This document shows positions 34,052 through 43,153 of a stretch of 64,000 nt of DNA, in pieces. A program made the position numbers and the translations under genes. The stretch is from contig NZ_VTEH01000004.1 in NCBI RefSeq assembly GCF_008180615.1, forward strand, positions 148,329 through 212,328, in the 5' to 3' direction. The DNA comes from Rossellomorea vietnamensis (GTDB lineage: Bacteria; Bacillota; Bacilli; Bacillales; Bacillaceae_B). Under the pieces are notes generated by a model, which saw only the letters and a list, made by a program, of their open reading frames with translations, was not told the DNA's origin and did not search any database. How positions within the stretch are numbered: position 1 is the stretch's first letter; every line of letters begins with the position of its first letter.

Positions 34052-35374
34052 TTATTTATAAGGGTTTTGAGAGTATTTTAGGGGGTTAAAAACGGTCGCC
34101 CCTTTTACATTTTGAAAAGGATAGGCATCCTTCGCAGATGTTGTCTTTTTTTGATTTAAGTTGGGGGAAGGTCTTTGGTTTCTTATGTTACTATTTTGTT
34201 CACGGGTTTTCCCCAGCATCTTTTGAAAATGTTCGTTAGGGTTTCGTTCCATTTGCTGTTCATTTTTCATTTGATTTTGACGCTTCTTCTTTTGCTGAGA
34301 ATTTTGTTTGTTCAAGCGGGTGATCTGGCTTTTGTAGTTTTCTTCCTTAGATTCGAGCATCTGGATTATACGATTTAATTCTGTTTTATGAGATTGCAAA
34401 TTTTGGTTATCCGCTTTGACTTTTTTTAATTCTGCTTCAATTGATGAGAGCTTAGAGGTAAGATCCTCTTCTCTCCTGATGAATCCTTCCAGGTTTTCTA
34501 AAATCTTTTTTATATCCTTACTAGTGCCTTGTTCAATCTGCTCGCGGTTCTGAAGGTAGGTGTGCACCTTTTGAAGTAAAGCTTCATATTGATTAATTCC
34601 TTCGGATAAATCCTTGTTTCGGTTCTTCAATGATTCAATCGTATCTAAATACTCCTCTTCTTTTGAATCATTCCATAGGTTCCATCCCATTTGGAACCAC
34701 CTCCTTTTTTTCGGGTGGTTATTTTTTTTAGATGTATTTATGGAAGGGCTGATATCCTCGGTTAATAGAAGATTTTGCTCTTCTTCATGAGGCTTTAGTA
34801 TAGAACTGCTTTCATATAGAGAAATTTTAATGGCCTTCTGTTCTTTAATAAATTCCTCTTGAAAATTAAGAGAGTCATCCTTGTGCTTCTCTATGCCATT
34901 CAGGAACTCGGATAGCTTAGCTATTTCATGGTTGAACTTCAATTTATTGAAATTCAGGGACTTATATTGCTTTATTTTTTTCTGAAGAAGTGAATTGATA
35001 GTATAGAGATTTTGATTTTTTTTATTGTTTTGAATCTGGTTTATAAAGTGGTTTTTTTGAAGAATACTGTGTTTTGTACTTAACTCCAGCTTTTCCTGTT
35101 GAACTTTTTTTAGTTCGACTTGAACACGAGGATAATCAGAAGCATTTGTTTTCAGTATCGCTAAAAATTGTAATGAAGGTTGCAGCTGTTGTTTCATACT
35201 GTCGATTTTGAAATGAAAAACCAGATCATTTTTTAACCGGCCATATTGGTCTTGAAGGTTTTTCAACCTGATATGTTCTGTTTGAGCTAAATGTTTGTAA
35301 GTGGAGATTTTGGTTTCAATGGTTTGAACCTGAAGAAGTTGCTCCTCATTCAATTGAAAATCCGCCTGTGTCAT
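34052..35374 (-). CDS. Large coiled-coil protein, unknown function
   Basis: A 440-residue Gln/Lys/Asn-rich protein with long coiled coils at about 8-165 and 230-345. A short KKNNHPKKRRWFQMGWNLWND segment with four aromatic residues in the middle could touch membrane or protein. The tail is low-complexity and basic, ending PFQNVKGATVFNPLKYSQNPYK. It has no signal peptide. GGTGGG lies upstream of ATG. A sigma-K-like promoter (AC, 16 bp, CATATTATG) precedes it. It is the first gene of a run with the 51-residue protein and the JAMM peptidase. Confidence 0.72.
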   Translation of the reverse strand: MTQADFQLNEEQLLQVQTIETKISTYKHLAQTEHIRLKNLQDQYGRLKNDLVFHFKIDSMKQQLQPSLQFLAILKTNASDYPRVQVELKKVQQEKLELSTKHSILQKNHFINQIQNNKKNQNLYTINSLLQKKIKQYKSLNFNKLKFNHEIAKLSEFLNGIEKHKDDSLNFQEEFIKEQKAIKISLYESSSILKPHEEEQNLLLTEDISPSINTSKKNNHPKKRRWFQMGWNLWNDSKEEEYLDTIESLKNRNKDLSEGINQYEALLQKVHTYLQNREQIEQGTSKDIKKILENLEGFIRREEDLTSKLSSIEAELKKVKADNQNLQSHKTELNRIIQMLESKEENYKSQITRLNKQNSQQKKKRQNQMKNEQQMERNPNEHFQKMLGKTREQNSNIRNQRPSPNLNQKKTTSAKDAYPFQNVKGATVFNPLKYSQNPYK

Positions 35375-35403
35375 GATTAACCCACCTTTATCATGGCTTT
35401 ATT

Positions 35404-35430
35404 CATAATATGTGGGTTTTTTATCAAAGT
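35404..35430 (-). promoter_or_regulatory. Possible sigma-K promoter for the 440-residue coiled-coil gene
   Basis: On the minus strand AC (35429-35430), a 16-base spacer and CATATTATG (35404-35412) match AC-N16-CATANNNTA with one mismatch. Confidence 0.4.
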
Positions 35431-35446
35431 GATAGGTTTTATAAGG

Positions 35447-35480
35447 CAATAAAAAGAAGGGTTGCCCCTTCTTTTTATTG
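35447..35480 (-). terminator. Terminator after the Cys-rich surface protein gene... oriented for the upstream minus-strand unit
   Basis: CAATAAAAAGAAGGGG and CCCTTCTTTTTATTG form an inverted repeat with T-run on both strands, just beyond the 35497 stop. Confidence 0.8.
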
Positions 35481-35496
35481 AGCATGGAGATGGTTA

Positions 35497-36660
35497 TTAA
35501 CCGTTGTTAATTTCATCGAAAGTTACGCAGTTTGTGACAGTAAGTTCATCTTCTTCTACCATAACAGGTCCAATTGCATAAACTCCTGAGGTGGAAGTTA
35601 CTGTAAATGTGTACTCGTTTGCAGCTGCATCTAACAATAATGTGAAGGTTGCATTTGGATCATCAGCACCCACAGTAGGCATGAATGTTCCTTCACCAGA
35701 CACTGTCAAGGTAGTAGGTGTACAAACAAAAGTTTCAGGTTCGAATTCATTAGGGTCTGCAACAAACATAAAGCTTCTATTAAGCGTAGGATCAACAAGT
35801 ACCCTTTGATCTAAGAAGTTAAACACAAGGGAACTGTAGTCTAGGTTACAGTTATCACATATAGTCGCATTAATGGTAGCAGTGTTAAGTGGGTTAGTTG
35901 TTGGTGTACCACCCACCGTTATTGCAACGTTAGTATCCATAGCAGATACATCACCTTGACACTCACAGTTAGGCTCTGGGAATACCGTAGGACACTGCTG
36001 CGGGTATTCAAACGGCGGACAGAAGCCATTAGTAGGAATCTCGATATCGTTTGCACGCGGGAAGCAGAATTTCCCTTCGATTTCCAACTTTACTTCCGCT
36101 TCAATTTGAACATCGAAGCAAATATCCAGCGTGACTTGCAGACCTAAATCAGGATTAGCAAATTCATTATAGTTAACATCACAGCCTAACGAAATAACAC
36201 GACACATTGCGTTATCGTTTGTTAACTCTTCAGGGATACAAACTACAAGTTGGCGGGAAGTAGATATAGTAGGTCTAAATGAACAGATAGTAGCCCCTGT
36301 ATCATCCATTACTGTAATCAACGGTCTTACAGTAATGATCACTTTTATTATGCCTAAACCCTCTGCCAGGTCATCATTTCTTACAATATTAGCGGAAACT
36401 ACGCAAGAAACATTTCCAGTTGGATCGGGAGTGTGATCCAGCGGGAAAAATCCGCCTACTGTCGGTGCTTCACACTCAACAGTTAATGGTGTACGGCCTT
36501 CTGCGACGGCTGCTGCAATGGCCACTGCACATTCAGGTGGAACTGTAACATTAGTATCCGGGCTTAGAGCATCGAATACCCAGTCATAAACTTTCGGTAC
36601 CCGGATACATTCCAGCTGGACATTATTGGGGTTCAATTGTGAACCTCTGATTTGCTTCAT
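35497..36660 (-). CDS. Cys-rich spore-surface-like protein
   Basis: A 387-residue, acidic, beta-rich protein with no signal peptide and about 20 Cys. The N-terminus contains ECIRVPKVYDWVFD; from memory, a VPKVYDW motif recurs at the start of Bacillaceae spore coat or exosporium proteins. Cys pairs follow in CFPRAND, GFCPPFEYPQQCP and CECQ. The C-terminal 150 residues are Thr/Val/Asn-rich and resemble surface beta-domains. GAAAGGATG lies before ATG. A good sigma-K promoter is found 40-60 bases upstream, which fits late mother-cell expression. The exact role is unknown. Confidence 0.7.
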   Translation of the reverse strand: MKQIRGSQLNPNNVQLECIRVPKVYDWVFDALSPDTNVTVPPECAVAIAAAVAEGRTPLTVECEAPTVGGFFPLDHTPDPTGNVSCVVSANIVRNDDLAEGLGIIKVIITVRPLITVMDDTGATICSFRPTISTSRQLVVCIPEELTNDNAMCRVISLGCDVNYNEFANPDLGLQVTLDICFDVQIEAEVKLEIEGKFCFPRANDIEIPTNGFCPPFEYPQQCPTVFPEPNCECQGDVSAMDTNVAITVGGTPTTNPLNTATINATICDNCNLDYSSLVFNFLDQRVLVDPTLNRSFMFVADPNEFEPETFVCTPTTLTVSGEGTFMPTVGADDPNATFTLLLDAAANEYTFTVTSTSGVYAIGPVMVEEDELTVTNCVTFDEINNG

Positions 36661-36695
36661 TCAAATCATCCTTTCGAGAGTTGTTGTTTCATTAG

Positions 36696-36723
36696 TATCC
36701 TATGTGACGGACATAGGACTGGT
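36696..36723 (-). promoter_or_regulatory. Putative sigma-K promoter for the Cys-rich surface protein
   Basis: On the minus strand ACC (36721-36723), a 16-base spacer and CATAGGATA (36696-36704) match the sigma-K consensus exactly in the -10 (CATANNNTA). Confidence 0.6.
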
Positions 36724-36822
36724 AATAGATAAATAGCCTTTTTTTGTAAATAGGTTTGTGTTCATATTCATCCTCTAAATGAATATATTTACTATGAAGC
36801 CAAAAACCTACAGAGGTGAAGT

Positions 36823-38016
36823 ATGTATTGGTCAATTTTTTTTGAAGGAGAAAAGCTAGGGGAGCTGTCTTATGAATCTCTTGCAGCATTCGGCCTGTTC
36901 TGTGAACGGCATGGACTTAATAGGGATGTGGTTAATTCAGAAAGAAAGCTGGAAGTTTATCATAAGAAGCACAGGGATCATCTGATTCTAGAAAACATAA
37001 TAAAAAATGACCTTAATAAAGAAGTCTATGAAAAGTTAACAACAATTTTAAAGAGCAGCGGCATTGATCTACAGGCAGATGCAGAGTCACCAACCAAGAT
37101 TAGCATCAGGGCTTTTGAAAGAACGGGTGTAACTGATGATTCCGTGAAGGTGTCATTTCCGATGGGTTCTAATGAAAGATTGAAAAACCTTCTTCTCCAA
37201 GAGTTCAACAAATCGAAAATCAACTACGAAATGAAGGAGTACACTTCAAAAGAAGGTACTGGGGAGAAAATTATTGTGGCTTGGGAATTACCAGCAGGCA
37301 CAAAAAACAGTCAAGCGAAGGAGAAACTAATTACTGCGTTATCGAGAATAATGATCCGTTTCCATAAACAAAGTGATCAAAACCAGCTTTTTTCTTTCAT
37401 GCCCAGTGAAATGATCAAAAACTGGCTAAGTTCTGTGACAAATCCATCTCAAAAGACTAATGTGAATGAGGTAGCGGACTCCCAAAAAATACAGCCGCAG
37501 AAACAAAAGGAACCTGCCAAGGAGAAAGTGACGAGTTTAGTAATAAATAAAGCTGATGTTTTTATGGCATACAATGTGATTCCGCCAAAAGCTCATAAGG
37601 AAGATAAGGAATATTTAATATTTGCTGAAATGATTGTAAAAAATACGGGAACAACACCTTTGGGAAAACCGGTTTTATGCTTAAAGGTAAGTCCGGCTAA
37701 TTATATGCAGATACAAGGCCAGGCAATACCGGAAAAAATGATTGACGTTCTAGCTACTCATAGCAGCAGCGGGGGAGAAAAAGGATGGAAGTATGTGTAT
37801 TCGGATTGGCAAAGGAGAATTAAAGAAAAGGGGGAGTATTGGATTACTCCCATTCAGGAGGTTAAGATTCCCCCCAATGAGTCCTTGACCTATTCATTTA
37901 AAATGTTTTTTACAGAACCGATAGAGAAAACTGAAATCAATGTGAGCGGTTTTGCTTATTTTAATGAAGGAAAAGATCAATTTGCAGGAAACAACCAGAT
38001 AAGCTTCTCTTTCTAA
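36823..38016 (+). CDS. Unknown protein, divergent from the surface-protein gene
   Basis: A 397-residue protein without signal peptide. The N-terminal part (1-205) is mixed alpha/beta with two similar segments (about 95-130 and 140-170), perhaps a repeated small domain. A Gln/Lys/Pro linker (about 210-240) follows. The C-terminal part (240-397) is beta-rich (YLIFAEMIVKNTGTTPLGKPVLCLKVSP), reminiscent of an immunoglobulin-like or DUF11-type domain. GAGGTGAAG lies 7 bases before ATG. It shares a 160-base divergent promoter region with the surface-protein gene and a terminator follows it. I do not recognise the family. Confidence 0.7.
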   Translation: MYWSIFFEGEKLGELSYESLAAFGLFCERHGLNRDVVNSERKLEVYHKKHRDHLILENIIKNDLNKEVYEKLTTILKSSGIDLQADAESPTKISIRAFERTGVTDDSVKVSFPMGSNERLKNLLLQEFNKSKINYEMKEYTSKEGTGEKIIVAWELPAGTKNSQAKEKLITALSRIMIRFHKQSDQNQLFSFMPSEMIKNWLSSVTNPSQKTNVNEVADSQKIQPQKQKEPAKEKVTSLVINKADVFMAYNVIPPKAHKEDKEYLIFAEMIVKNTGTTPLGKPVLCLKVSPANYMQIQGQAIPEKMIDVLATHSSSGGEKGWKYVYSDWQRRIKEKGEYWITPIQEVKIPPNESLTYSFKMFFTEPIEKTEINVSGFAYFNEGKDQFAGNNQISFSF

Positions 38017-38088
38017 TTAGTAGCCTGGAAGAAGAAAGTCACTAATATTAGTATGGGCCCAATAGATAAATTAAGAGGACAATTAATG

Positions 38089-38121
38089 TCTCAGCTGGAT
38101 AACTGGCTGAGATTTTTTTTG
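38089..38121 (+). terminator. Terminator after the 397-residue gene
   Basis: CTCAGCTGG and CTGGCTGAG form the stem, followed by eight T. The remainder of the gap to 38382 holds no gene but carries a possible sigma-K promoter near 38323-38348 (AC, 16 bp, CATATAGAT). Confidence 0.85.
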
Positions 38122-38382
38122 AAAGAGCAGAAGTGAGCCGAGAGATTAACTTCCTTTTTACCCCTCTTGAGAGGCTCACTGCCCGGTCCTGTTCAGTTTT
38201 TTATAAAAGATTAATTGGCCATTTAACAGCCTCTTCTCAATGTTAAGGAGTATCAAGTTTTACCGAAAGAAGTGTAGGATAGGAACTTCCGATTGTGACA
38301 TATCTTCTATCTAGGCACCAATCCCTCCATGGTACATATAGATAATGTAAAAGCCGGCCGGGTGCCGTAGGAGGTTGCAGAT

Positions 38383-39729
38383 TTGAAACGTAGAACACCT
38401 GAATTGGATACATTAGTCAGCCAGGATGTTTTTCAGCTTCAGCAGATGATCATTCATTATAAAGCGGAGCTTGTTAAACATAAAAATATATTGGAAGATT
38501 TTCAGAGTGAATATGACTATTCGAAGATTGAAGAGCTTAAAAAGATAAATCAGGAACTTATGGGGCAGAAAGAGGAACTGACGAATGAGTTAAACAGCGT
38601 TAGAGAGTCGGAGAAAAGGGCTGCTCGATCCGAAAATGAATTCAAAGAAAAGCATCAAGAGCATGTGAAGGTGATTCAAAAGCTGAGAGAAGAGTTGGAT
38701 GATTTTCAAAGCGAGCATGAGGGCCTCTTGTTGGAATTAGAGTCTGTTAAGGAAGAAGCAGCACGCTCTGCTGCGCATGAGGAGGACCTGCAACAGAAGA
38801 ACAAAGAACTGCTGGCGAAATTGGATGAAATGCAGGCAGAGACAGAAGAGCTTATCTCAAAGCAAACTTCAGAGAGGAAAGCGGTGCTCTTTGAAAATGA
38901 AGCTTTGAAGCGTGACCTTAAAGAGGTGGAAGACGAAAGAAATGTTTTGAAGGTCAAGCTGACTAAACAGGCGGAGGACCTGGAAAAAGCCAATAAAGCC
39001 CACAAACAGGTGGCAGATGCGGCCGGGAAAGAGCGCGAACATTATAAAGCATTGGCTGAGATATTAGAGAAGAAGCTTCATGGGCTTAATGAAACTGTTC
39101 AAGAGAAAAGAGCGGAAGCTGAGGAGTACCTTAAAGATGCGGAAGAGCTGCGGGTTAAATTCCAAAGGGTACAAGAGAATTCTGCTAAGACTATAAAGAA
39201 TCTTAAGGAAGAAAAGGCAGAATTGATCAAGCAAATTCAGAAAGGCGAAGAATCTTTAGAACTTCTTAAGAAAGATGTTGAGCACGGTGCAGCTCTCGAA
39301 GAACAGATAGAAAAGTTTCAAGAAGAAAATGCTGCTTTGTCAGGTCAAGTGAAGGAGCAGGAAGAAAACATACGAACCTTAATGGAGAAGCAGTCAGAAA
39401 ACAATGAACTTACAGTAAAAATAGTGGCTTTAAATGACGAGAACAGTCTTCTTCAAAAAGAAAATGAAGCATTAAGAAGTCAGTTAGATACACAGGCGGA
39501 GGAAATGCATGATTTGCGAGAAGAGATAAAGAAGGATGAGGGAGAGGGGCTGTCTGATGAGTTGTCTCAAATGGAAAACAGTATTTTTCAACTCATGATC
39601 AATACGTTGCATTCAGCAGGCGATCCAGCTCAAACCTCCTCGCTTATTCATGAACTGGAAGGGAAAATTGATCAGCTAACAAAAGAAATCGGAGTCCTTG
39701 AAGATACGAATCGCCGGGAAGAAGAGTAA
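38383..39729 (+). CDS. Long coiled-coil protein, unknown function
   Basis: A 448-residue, Glu/Lys-rich, almost continuously coiled-coil protein (about 20-400), with no signal peptide or membrane helix. The first 25 residues (MKRRTPELDTLVSQDVFQLQ) are the only non-repetitive part, together with a SQMENSIFQLMINTLHSAG segment near 395. TAGGAGG lies 8 bases before the TTG start. A long rod of this kind could be a scaffold; with the coiled-coil proteins on the other strand it may belong to a sporulation-surface assembly. It also could simply be an SMC-like filament of other use. Confidence 0.72.
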   Translation: MKRRTPELDTLVSQDVFQLQQMIIHYKAELVKHKNILEDFQSEYDYSKIEELKKINQELMGQKEELTNELNSVRESEKRAARSENEFKEKHQEHVKVIQKLREELDDFQSEHEGLLLELESVKEEAARSAAHEEDLQQKNKELLAKLDEMQAETEELISKQTSERKAVLFENEALKRDLKEVEDERNVLKVKLTKQAEDLEKANKAHKQVADAAGKEREHYKALAEILEKKLHGLNETVQEKRAEAEEYLKDAEELRVKFQRVQENSAKTIKNLKEEKAELIKQIQKGEESLELLKKDVEHGAALEEQIEKFQEENAALSGQVKEQEENIRTLMEKQSENNELTVKIVALNDENSLLQKENEALRSQLDTQAEEMHDLREEIKKDEGEGLSDELSQMENSIFQLMINTLHSAGDPAQTSSLIHELEGKIDQLTKEIGVLEDTNRREEE

Positions 39730-39734
39730 TTGCA

Positions 39735-39770
39735 AAGCCGCCTAAAGACAATTTTAGGCGGCGGTTTTCT
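39735..39770 (+). terminator. Terminator after the 448-residue coiled-coil gene
   Basis: GCCGCCTAAA-GACAAT-TTTAGGCGGC followed by GGTTTTC. Confidence 0.88.
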
Positions 39771-39862
39771 GTTGGAAGAATTTTTCACCTAAACAATTAG
39801 TTTATAAAAAGAAGAAAGTTCACTATAATAGAAGTTTGAGTGTTTATTTTAGGCTCTTTTTG

Positions 39863-40043
39863 TAAACTTTGTTGCTATTCGATACTAATTCCGAAAAAGT
39901 AACCATATTAAGAGGCGGAAAATCTGGTTAGACCGAAAAGAAAAGAGCTGCTCTCCCCGATAAGAGATAAAACTCTTAGTATCTGGGGAAAAATCCGGCT
40001 CTTGGGATTTTTCCGAAAGCAACAATATATGCGAAAACAGCCT
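39863..40043 (+). repeat. Dispersed structured element, copy 2 (about 180 bp)
   Basis: Same element as 31105-31284: AAACTTTGTTGCTATTCGATA at the left, ATATGCGAAAACAGCC at the right. Here the second hairpin is perfect (GGAAAAATCC against GGATTTTTCC) where copy 1 has a G-T pair. It ends 46 bases before the SEC-C gene. Confidence 0.8.
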
Positions 40044-40089
40044 TATTTCAAGAACGTACTAGCAAGTAAGCAACAACAGGAGGTACATA

Positions 40090-41145
40090 ATGAAAACGAT
40101 CGGACGAAACGAACCGTGTGAGTGCGGAAGCGGTAAAAAATTCAAAAAATGCTGTGGAAGAAACGCAGCTGTGAATATTGATGGTTTAGTGCTGGGAGAA
40201 TTGGAAGTCCTTCAGGCGCAGCTTTATGACTTCATCGCCGTACATAATAGCGAAAAGCTTGAAAATGACTATCAGGATTATTTTTCCAAAATGAAGATGA
40301 TGAAGAAGGACCAGGATATATTCGAAATGGCTTTCCTCAGCTGGTATGGAGTGACGGAAAAGCTTGAAGAGGGTTTGACGCTTGCCGAGCAGTTTGTTGA
40401 AAAACAAAGCAAGACTGTCGGAAGGCCGCAAACGCTGGCAAGCCTCGAGATGTGGAAAACTCCGCGTCTTGCAGCCGGCATAGTGACATCCGCCAAGGGT
40501 TCAGAGCTTGTGATCCAGGATACCGTCGAAGGTGAGACATTCAATGTTAAAGGAGCCAACTCGGAAATTGTTGAAGGCTGCTTCTTTATTGGGATCCTTC
40601 TGCAAAACGGAACCACTTATCTTCCGTTTGCGCAGTACTTTGTGTATCCGGGGATTGCCGAAATCTGCAGGGATGCCATGATTGAAAAGATGAGAGAAGC
40701 CGGAAAAGATTCTGTCGAAGAATATCTTGTGTCAGATTATCTTTATTTGGCCGATCATTGTTTCTACCTCTTCACAGGAAAGGGAGAGCAAAGAGCGGTT
40801 GAGACGGAGCCTGTGACTGAAACAGAAGAGAAGGAGAGCGTTGATAACCCTGCTTATACTGAAGCGGTTGAATCCATGCAATCCTTCTTGAAGGAACAGG
40901 GAGAAGCGCCGAAAAGCATTGAAAAAGCTGCAAAACTGCTGACTCAATACTTCGAGAGCGAGTCTCCGAAAATCCGCAACCCGCAAATCTATTCAGCTTC
41001 GATCGTAGAAGTCATCAAAGCGGATACCGACTTAAAAAAGGACTATCTGCAGAAAGACCTGGCCGAAGCGTTTGGCGTATCCGCCAACAGCATTTCCAGA
41101 AGGTCGAAGGAAATGAAGAAAATCCTGCTGGCCGCAGTAGTTTAA
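40090..41145 (+). CDS. SEC-C motif protein with C-terminal helix-turn-helix
   Basis: The 351-residue protein opens with a zinc-binding SEC-C motif, CECGSGKKFKKCCG (residues 10-23), the same motif that ends SecA and binds SecB or ribosomes. A helical middle and a beta-rich segment (about 125-190) follow. An acidic linker rich in Glu and Thr (about 238-255) comes next, then a helical C-terminus with LAEAFGVSANSISRRSKEMKK, which reads as a helix-turn-helix. SEC-C plus HTH suggests a role in translation- or secretion-linked regulation. The function is unknown. ACAGGAGG lies 7 bases before ATG. It is 2 kb upstream of secA. Confidence 0.78.
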   Translation: MKTIGRNEPCECGSGKKFKKCCGRNAAVNIDGLVLGELEVLQAQLYDFIAVHNSEKLENDYQDYFSKMKMMKKDQDIFEMAFLSWYGVTEKLEEGLTLAEQFVEKQSKTVGRPQTLASLEMWKTPRLAAGIVTSAKGSELVIQDTVEGETFNVKGANSEIVEGCFFIGILLQNGTTYLPFAQYFVYPGIAEICRDAMIEKMREAGKDSVEEYLVSDYLYLADHCFYLFTGKGEQRAVETEPVTETEEKESVDNPAYTEAVESMQSFLKEQGEAPKSIEKAAKLLTQYFESESPKIRNPQIYSASIVEVIKADTDLKKDYLQKDLAEAFGVSANSISRRSKEMKKILLAAVV

Positions 41146-41167
41146 TACATCACAGCGTCACCGTGTG

Positions 41168-41235
41168 AAAAGGGACAGTCCCTTTTAGTGCTTTAGAGCA
41201 TTAGAAGGGACAGTCCCTTTTAGTGCTTTAAAGCG
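41168..41235. repeat. GGGACWGTCCC palindromic intergenic element (copy 4)
   Basis: Two AAAGGGACAGTCCCTTTTAGTGCTTTA-type units in direct repeat, just after the SEC-C gene. Confidence 0.85.
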
Positions 41236-41260
41236 TTCATATTTTCTCCAAAGCACAATG

Positions 41261-41287
41261 TAAAGATTTTGTCGAAAGCGTCGATAT
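41261..41287 (+). promoter_or_regulatory. Sigma-D promoter for chemoreceptor 3
   Basis: TAAA (41261-41264), 15-bp spacer, GTCGATAT (41280-41287), 49 bases before the start codon. A TGTCGAA box (41270-41276) lies within the spacer. Confidence 0.85.
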
Positions 41288-41335
41288 ATAAGTTAAGCAA
41301 TTATTTTACATTTTGTAAGAAAGTAGGAATATTTT

Positions 41336-42805
41336 ATGAATGCAGTAGAGCAGCTTAGATTGGGCGATGTGAAAAAGAAAAATCTTCTCATGTTTATTAC
41401 GTTTTTAGTTTCGCTGGTGGCAGCGGGGAGTTCATCGGCGTTGTCAGGGGAATTTTCTAAAACCCTGTTATATTTGACAGAGTCGGTCGTTTTCACTCTT
41501 ATTTTTATCACTTTTCAATTTGTAGTAAAGAAGTACAGGCTGTTTCCTTTAGTAAGCATCGTTGTCATCCAGGCATTTACGTTCTCGGCACTTTTTATCC
41601 TGACTCCTGCCTGGGATATGGTACCGGTCATTTTTGTGCTCGGGCTAATCTCTGCGCTTCATTTTAACAAGGCCGTTTTTGGCATAGGGTACCTGTTAGG
41701 GCTGGCCATATTGATCACCAATTTTACTCTTATTGAAAAAACAACTTTAATGGAGAGTTTCATTCCGACTGCTCTGCTGGCGTATGTGCTGAGCGGTGTC
41801 ATGTTGGGAGTGATGATTTTCCTCAACGTGAAGCAGGATGAAAAGCTGCAGGAAATGATGATGACGGCCGAGGAAGAGGCGGAGAGGCAAAAAGATCTCA
41901 AACTGACTCTTGAAGAAAAGGTGAGCGGTATCATTGGAGATTTATCTGCAGTAAATCAGCAGGTGCAGACAAACCTTGCTTCACAGGAAGAAATGAAAAC
42001 GGCCATCAGTGAAGTAGCCTCCGGAAGCCAGGTGCAAACGGAGCAAATCACGGACATTACTGAGAATGCGCTCAATACGAAGAGTTCGATGGAGCACTTG
42101 CATTCTGTTTCAGGACAGCTGCAAGAAGAAACAGATAAAGCCAACCGCCATATTTCAGACAGTGAAGAGAAAACAACTGAGCTGAACGAGGATATCCAGG
42201 AGCTTGCTGTTTTGGTCACAGAGCTGAATGAAACCTTTTCTGTCCTTACCGAAACCATCAAGGAAACCAATACCTTTACAGGAACGATTAAAGCAATCAC
42301 CGATCAAACAAACCTTCTTGCTCTCAATGCTTCCATCGAAGCCGCACGTGCAGGTGAAGCGGGGAAAGGCTTTGCCGTTGTGGCCGAGGAAATTCGAAAG
42401 CTTGCTGAGATGAGCAGCCGGACAACAGACCGAATCAACGATAATTTAGTGAAACTGAACCAAAACAATGATGAAGCTCTTTTAAAAGTTAAAACAAGCA
42501 GTGACTTCATAACGAAAGGCATTGAGTCCACCAAGCATGTGACCAATTCATTCGGCCAGACGTCGCTTGTTTTCGCCAACCTGCAGGAACACGTAGGAAC
42601 CCTTCTGCAGCTGTCAGAAGAAGTCAGTTCCCAGTCGGAAAAAACTCAGGGATCGACAGCTGAATTGGCAGCGATCATCGAACAGTCTTCTGCAAGTCTT
42701 GAAGAAATGAGTGCTACTGTTGAATGCTTAACAAACGACAACCATTCGATAGCGGAATTGATGGGTGAAACAAGCGAAAAAGCGAACTCGATCCTTAATA
42801 ACTGA
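41336..42805 (+). CDS. Methyl-accepting chemotaxis protein with six-helix membrane domain
   Basis: A 489-residue receptor. About six membrane helices occupy residues 18-165 with little outside the bilayer, followed by a coiled-coil and MCP signalling domain directly, without HAMP. The signalling tip has [21 protein letters not shown] and [17 protein letters not shown] membrane-embedded sensor suggests detection of membrane state, hydrophobic ligand or proton motive force rather than a soluble ligand; this is inference. It is under a clear sigma-D promoter and followed by a terminator. Confidence 0.9.
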   Translation: MNAVEQLRLGDVKKKNLLMFITFLVSLVAAGSSSALSGEFSKTLLYLTESVVFTLIFITFQFVVKKYRLFPLVSIVVIQAFTFSALFILTPAWDMVPVIFVLGLISALHFNKAVFGIGYLLGLAILITNFTLIEKTTLMESFIPTALLAYVLSGVMLGVMIFLNVKQDEKLQEMMMTAEEEAERQKDLKLTLEEKVSGIIGDLSAVNQQVQTNLASQEEMKTAISEVASGSQVQTEQITDITENALNTKSSMEHLHSVSGQLQEETDKANRHISDSEEKTTELNEDIQELAVLVTELNETFSVLTETIKETNTFTGTIKAITDQTNLLALNASIEAARAGEAGKGFAVVAEEIRKLAEMSSRTTDRINDNLVKLNQNNDEALLKVKTSSDFITKGIESTKHVTNSFGQTSLVFANLQEHVGTLLQLSEEVSSQSEKTQGSTAELAAIIEQSSASLEEMSATVECLTNDNHSIAELMGETSEKANSILNN

Positions 42806-42817
42806 AGTCCTATGAAT

Positions 42818-42852
42818 AGTGGCGTACGGAAACCCGTGCGCCGCTGTTTTTA
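42818..42852 (+). terminator. Terminator after chemoreceptor 3
   Basis: AGTGGCGTACGG-AAA-CCCGTGCGCCGCT followed by GTTTTT. Confidence 0.85.
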
Positions 42853-42857
42853 TTTAA

Positions 42858-42916
42858 ATGCTTTAATGCTTTAAAGAGCTGCAAGGGACAGTCCCTTTTC
42901 GCGCTTCACAGCATTA
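42858..42916. repeat. GGGACWGTCCC palindromic intergenic element (copy 5)
   Basis: One GGGACAGTCCC core flanked by GCTTTAATGCTTTAAAG and CGCGCTTCACAGC. The remaining gap to secA holds AT-rich sequence with no gene. Confidence 0.75.
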
Positions 42917-43153
42917 AAATCCCACTGCTTTGCCGGTTGTTGTCACTACTTCGCGATAGTGGTAATATTAATAGGGAATATTGCGTTTTTTTATTAAAGG
43001 ATTTTGCACTTAAATAGAGAAGAATTACTAGTGAAGATTTATCCGGTTTGTGACGGCAGTATACTCTGCCTTTTGATATAACAATTAATTCACTGGCTGC
43101 AGGTCTATGCAGCTTTTTTACAATACTATTTCGACTAGAAGGAGCGCTCATAG

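Noticed and set aside
36692..36889. 65-residue minus-strand open frame in the divergent promoter region
   Set aside because: It covers both promoters and the start of the plus-strand gene; no ribosome binding site.
38706..39005. Minus-strand Ser-rich open frame opposite the coiled-coil gene
   Set aside because: Ser-rich composition is the antisense of Glu/Lys-rich heptads; no ribosome binding site.
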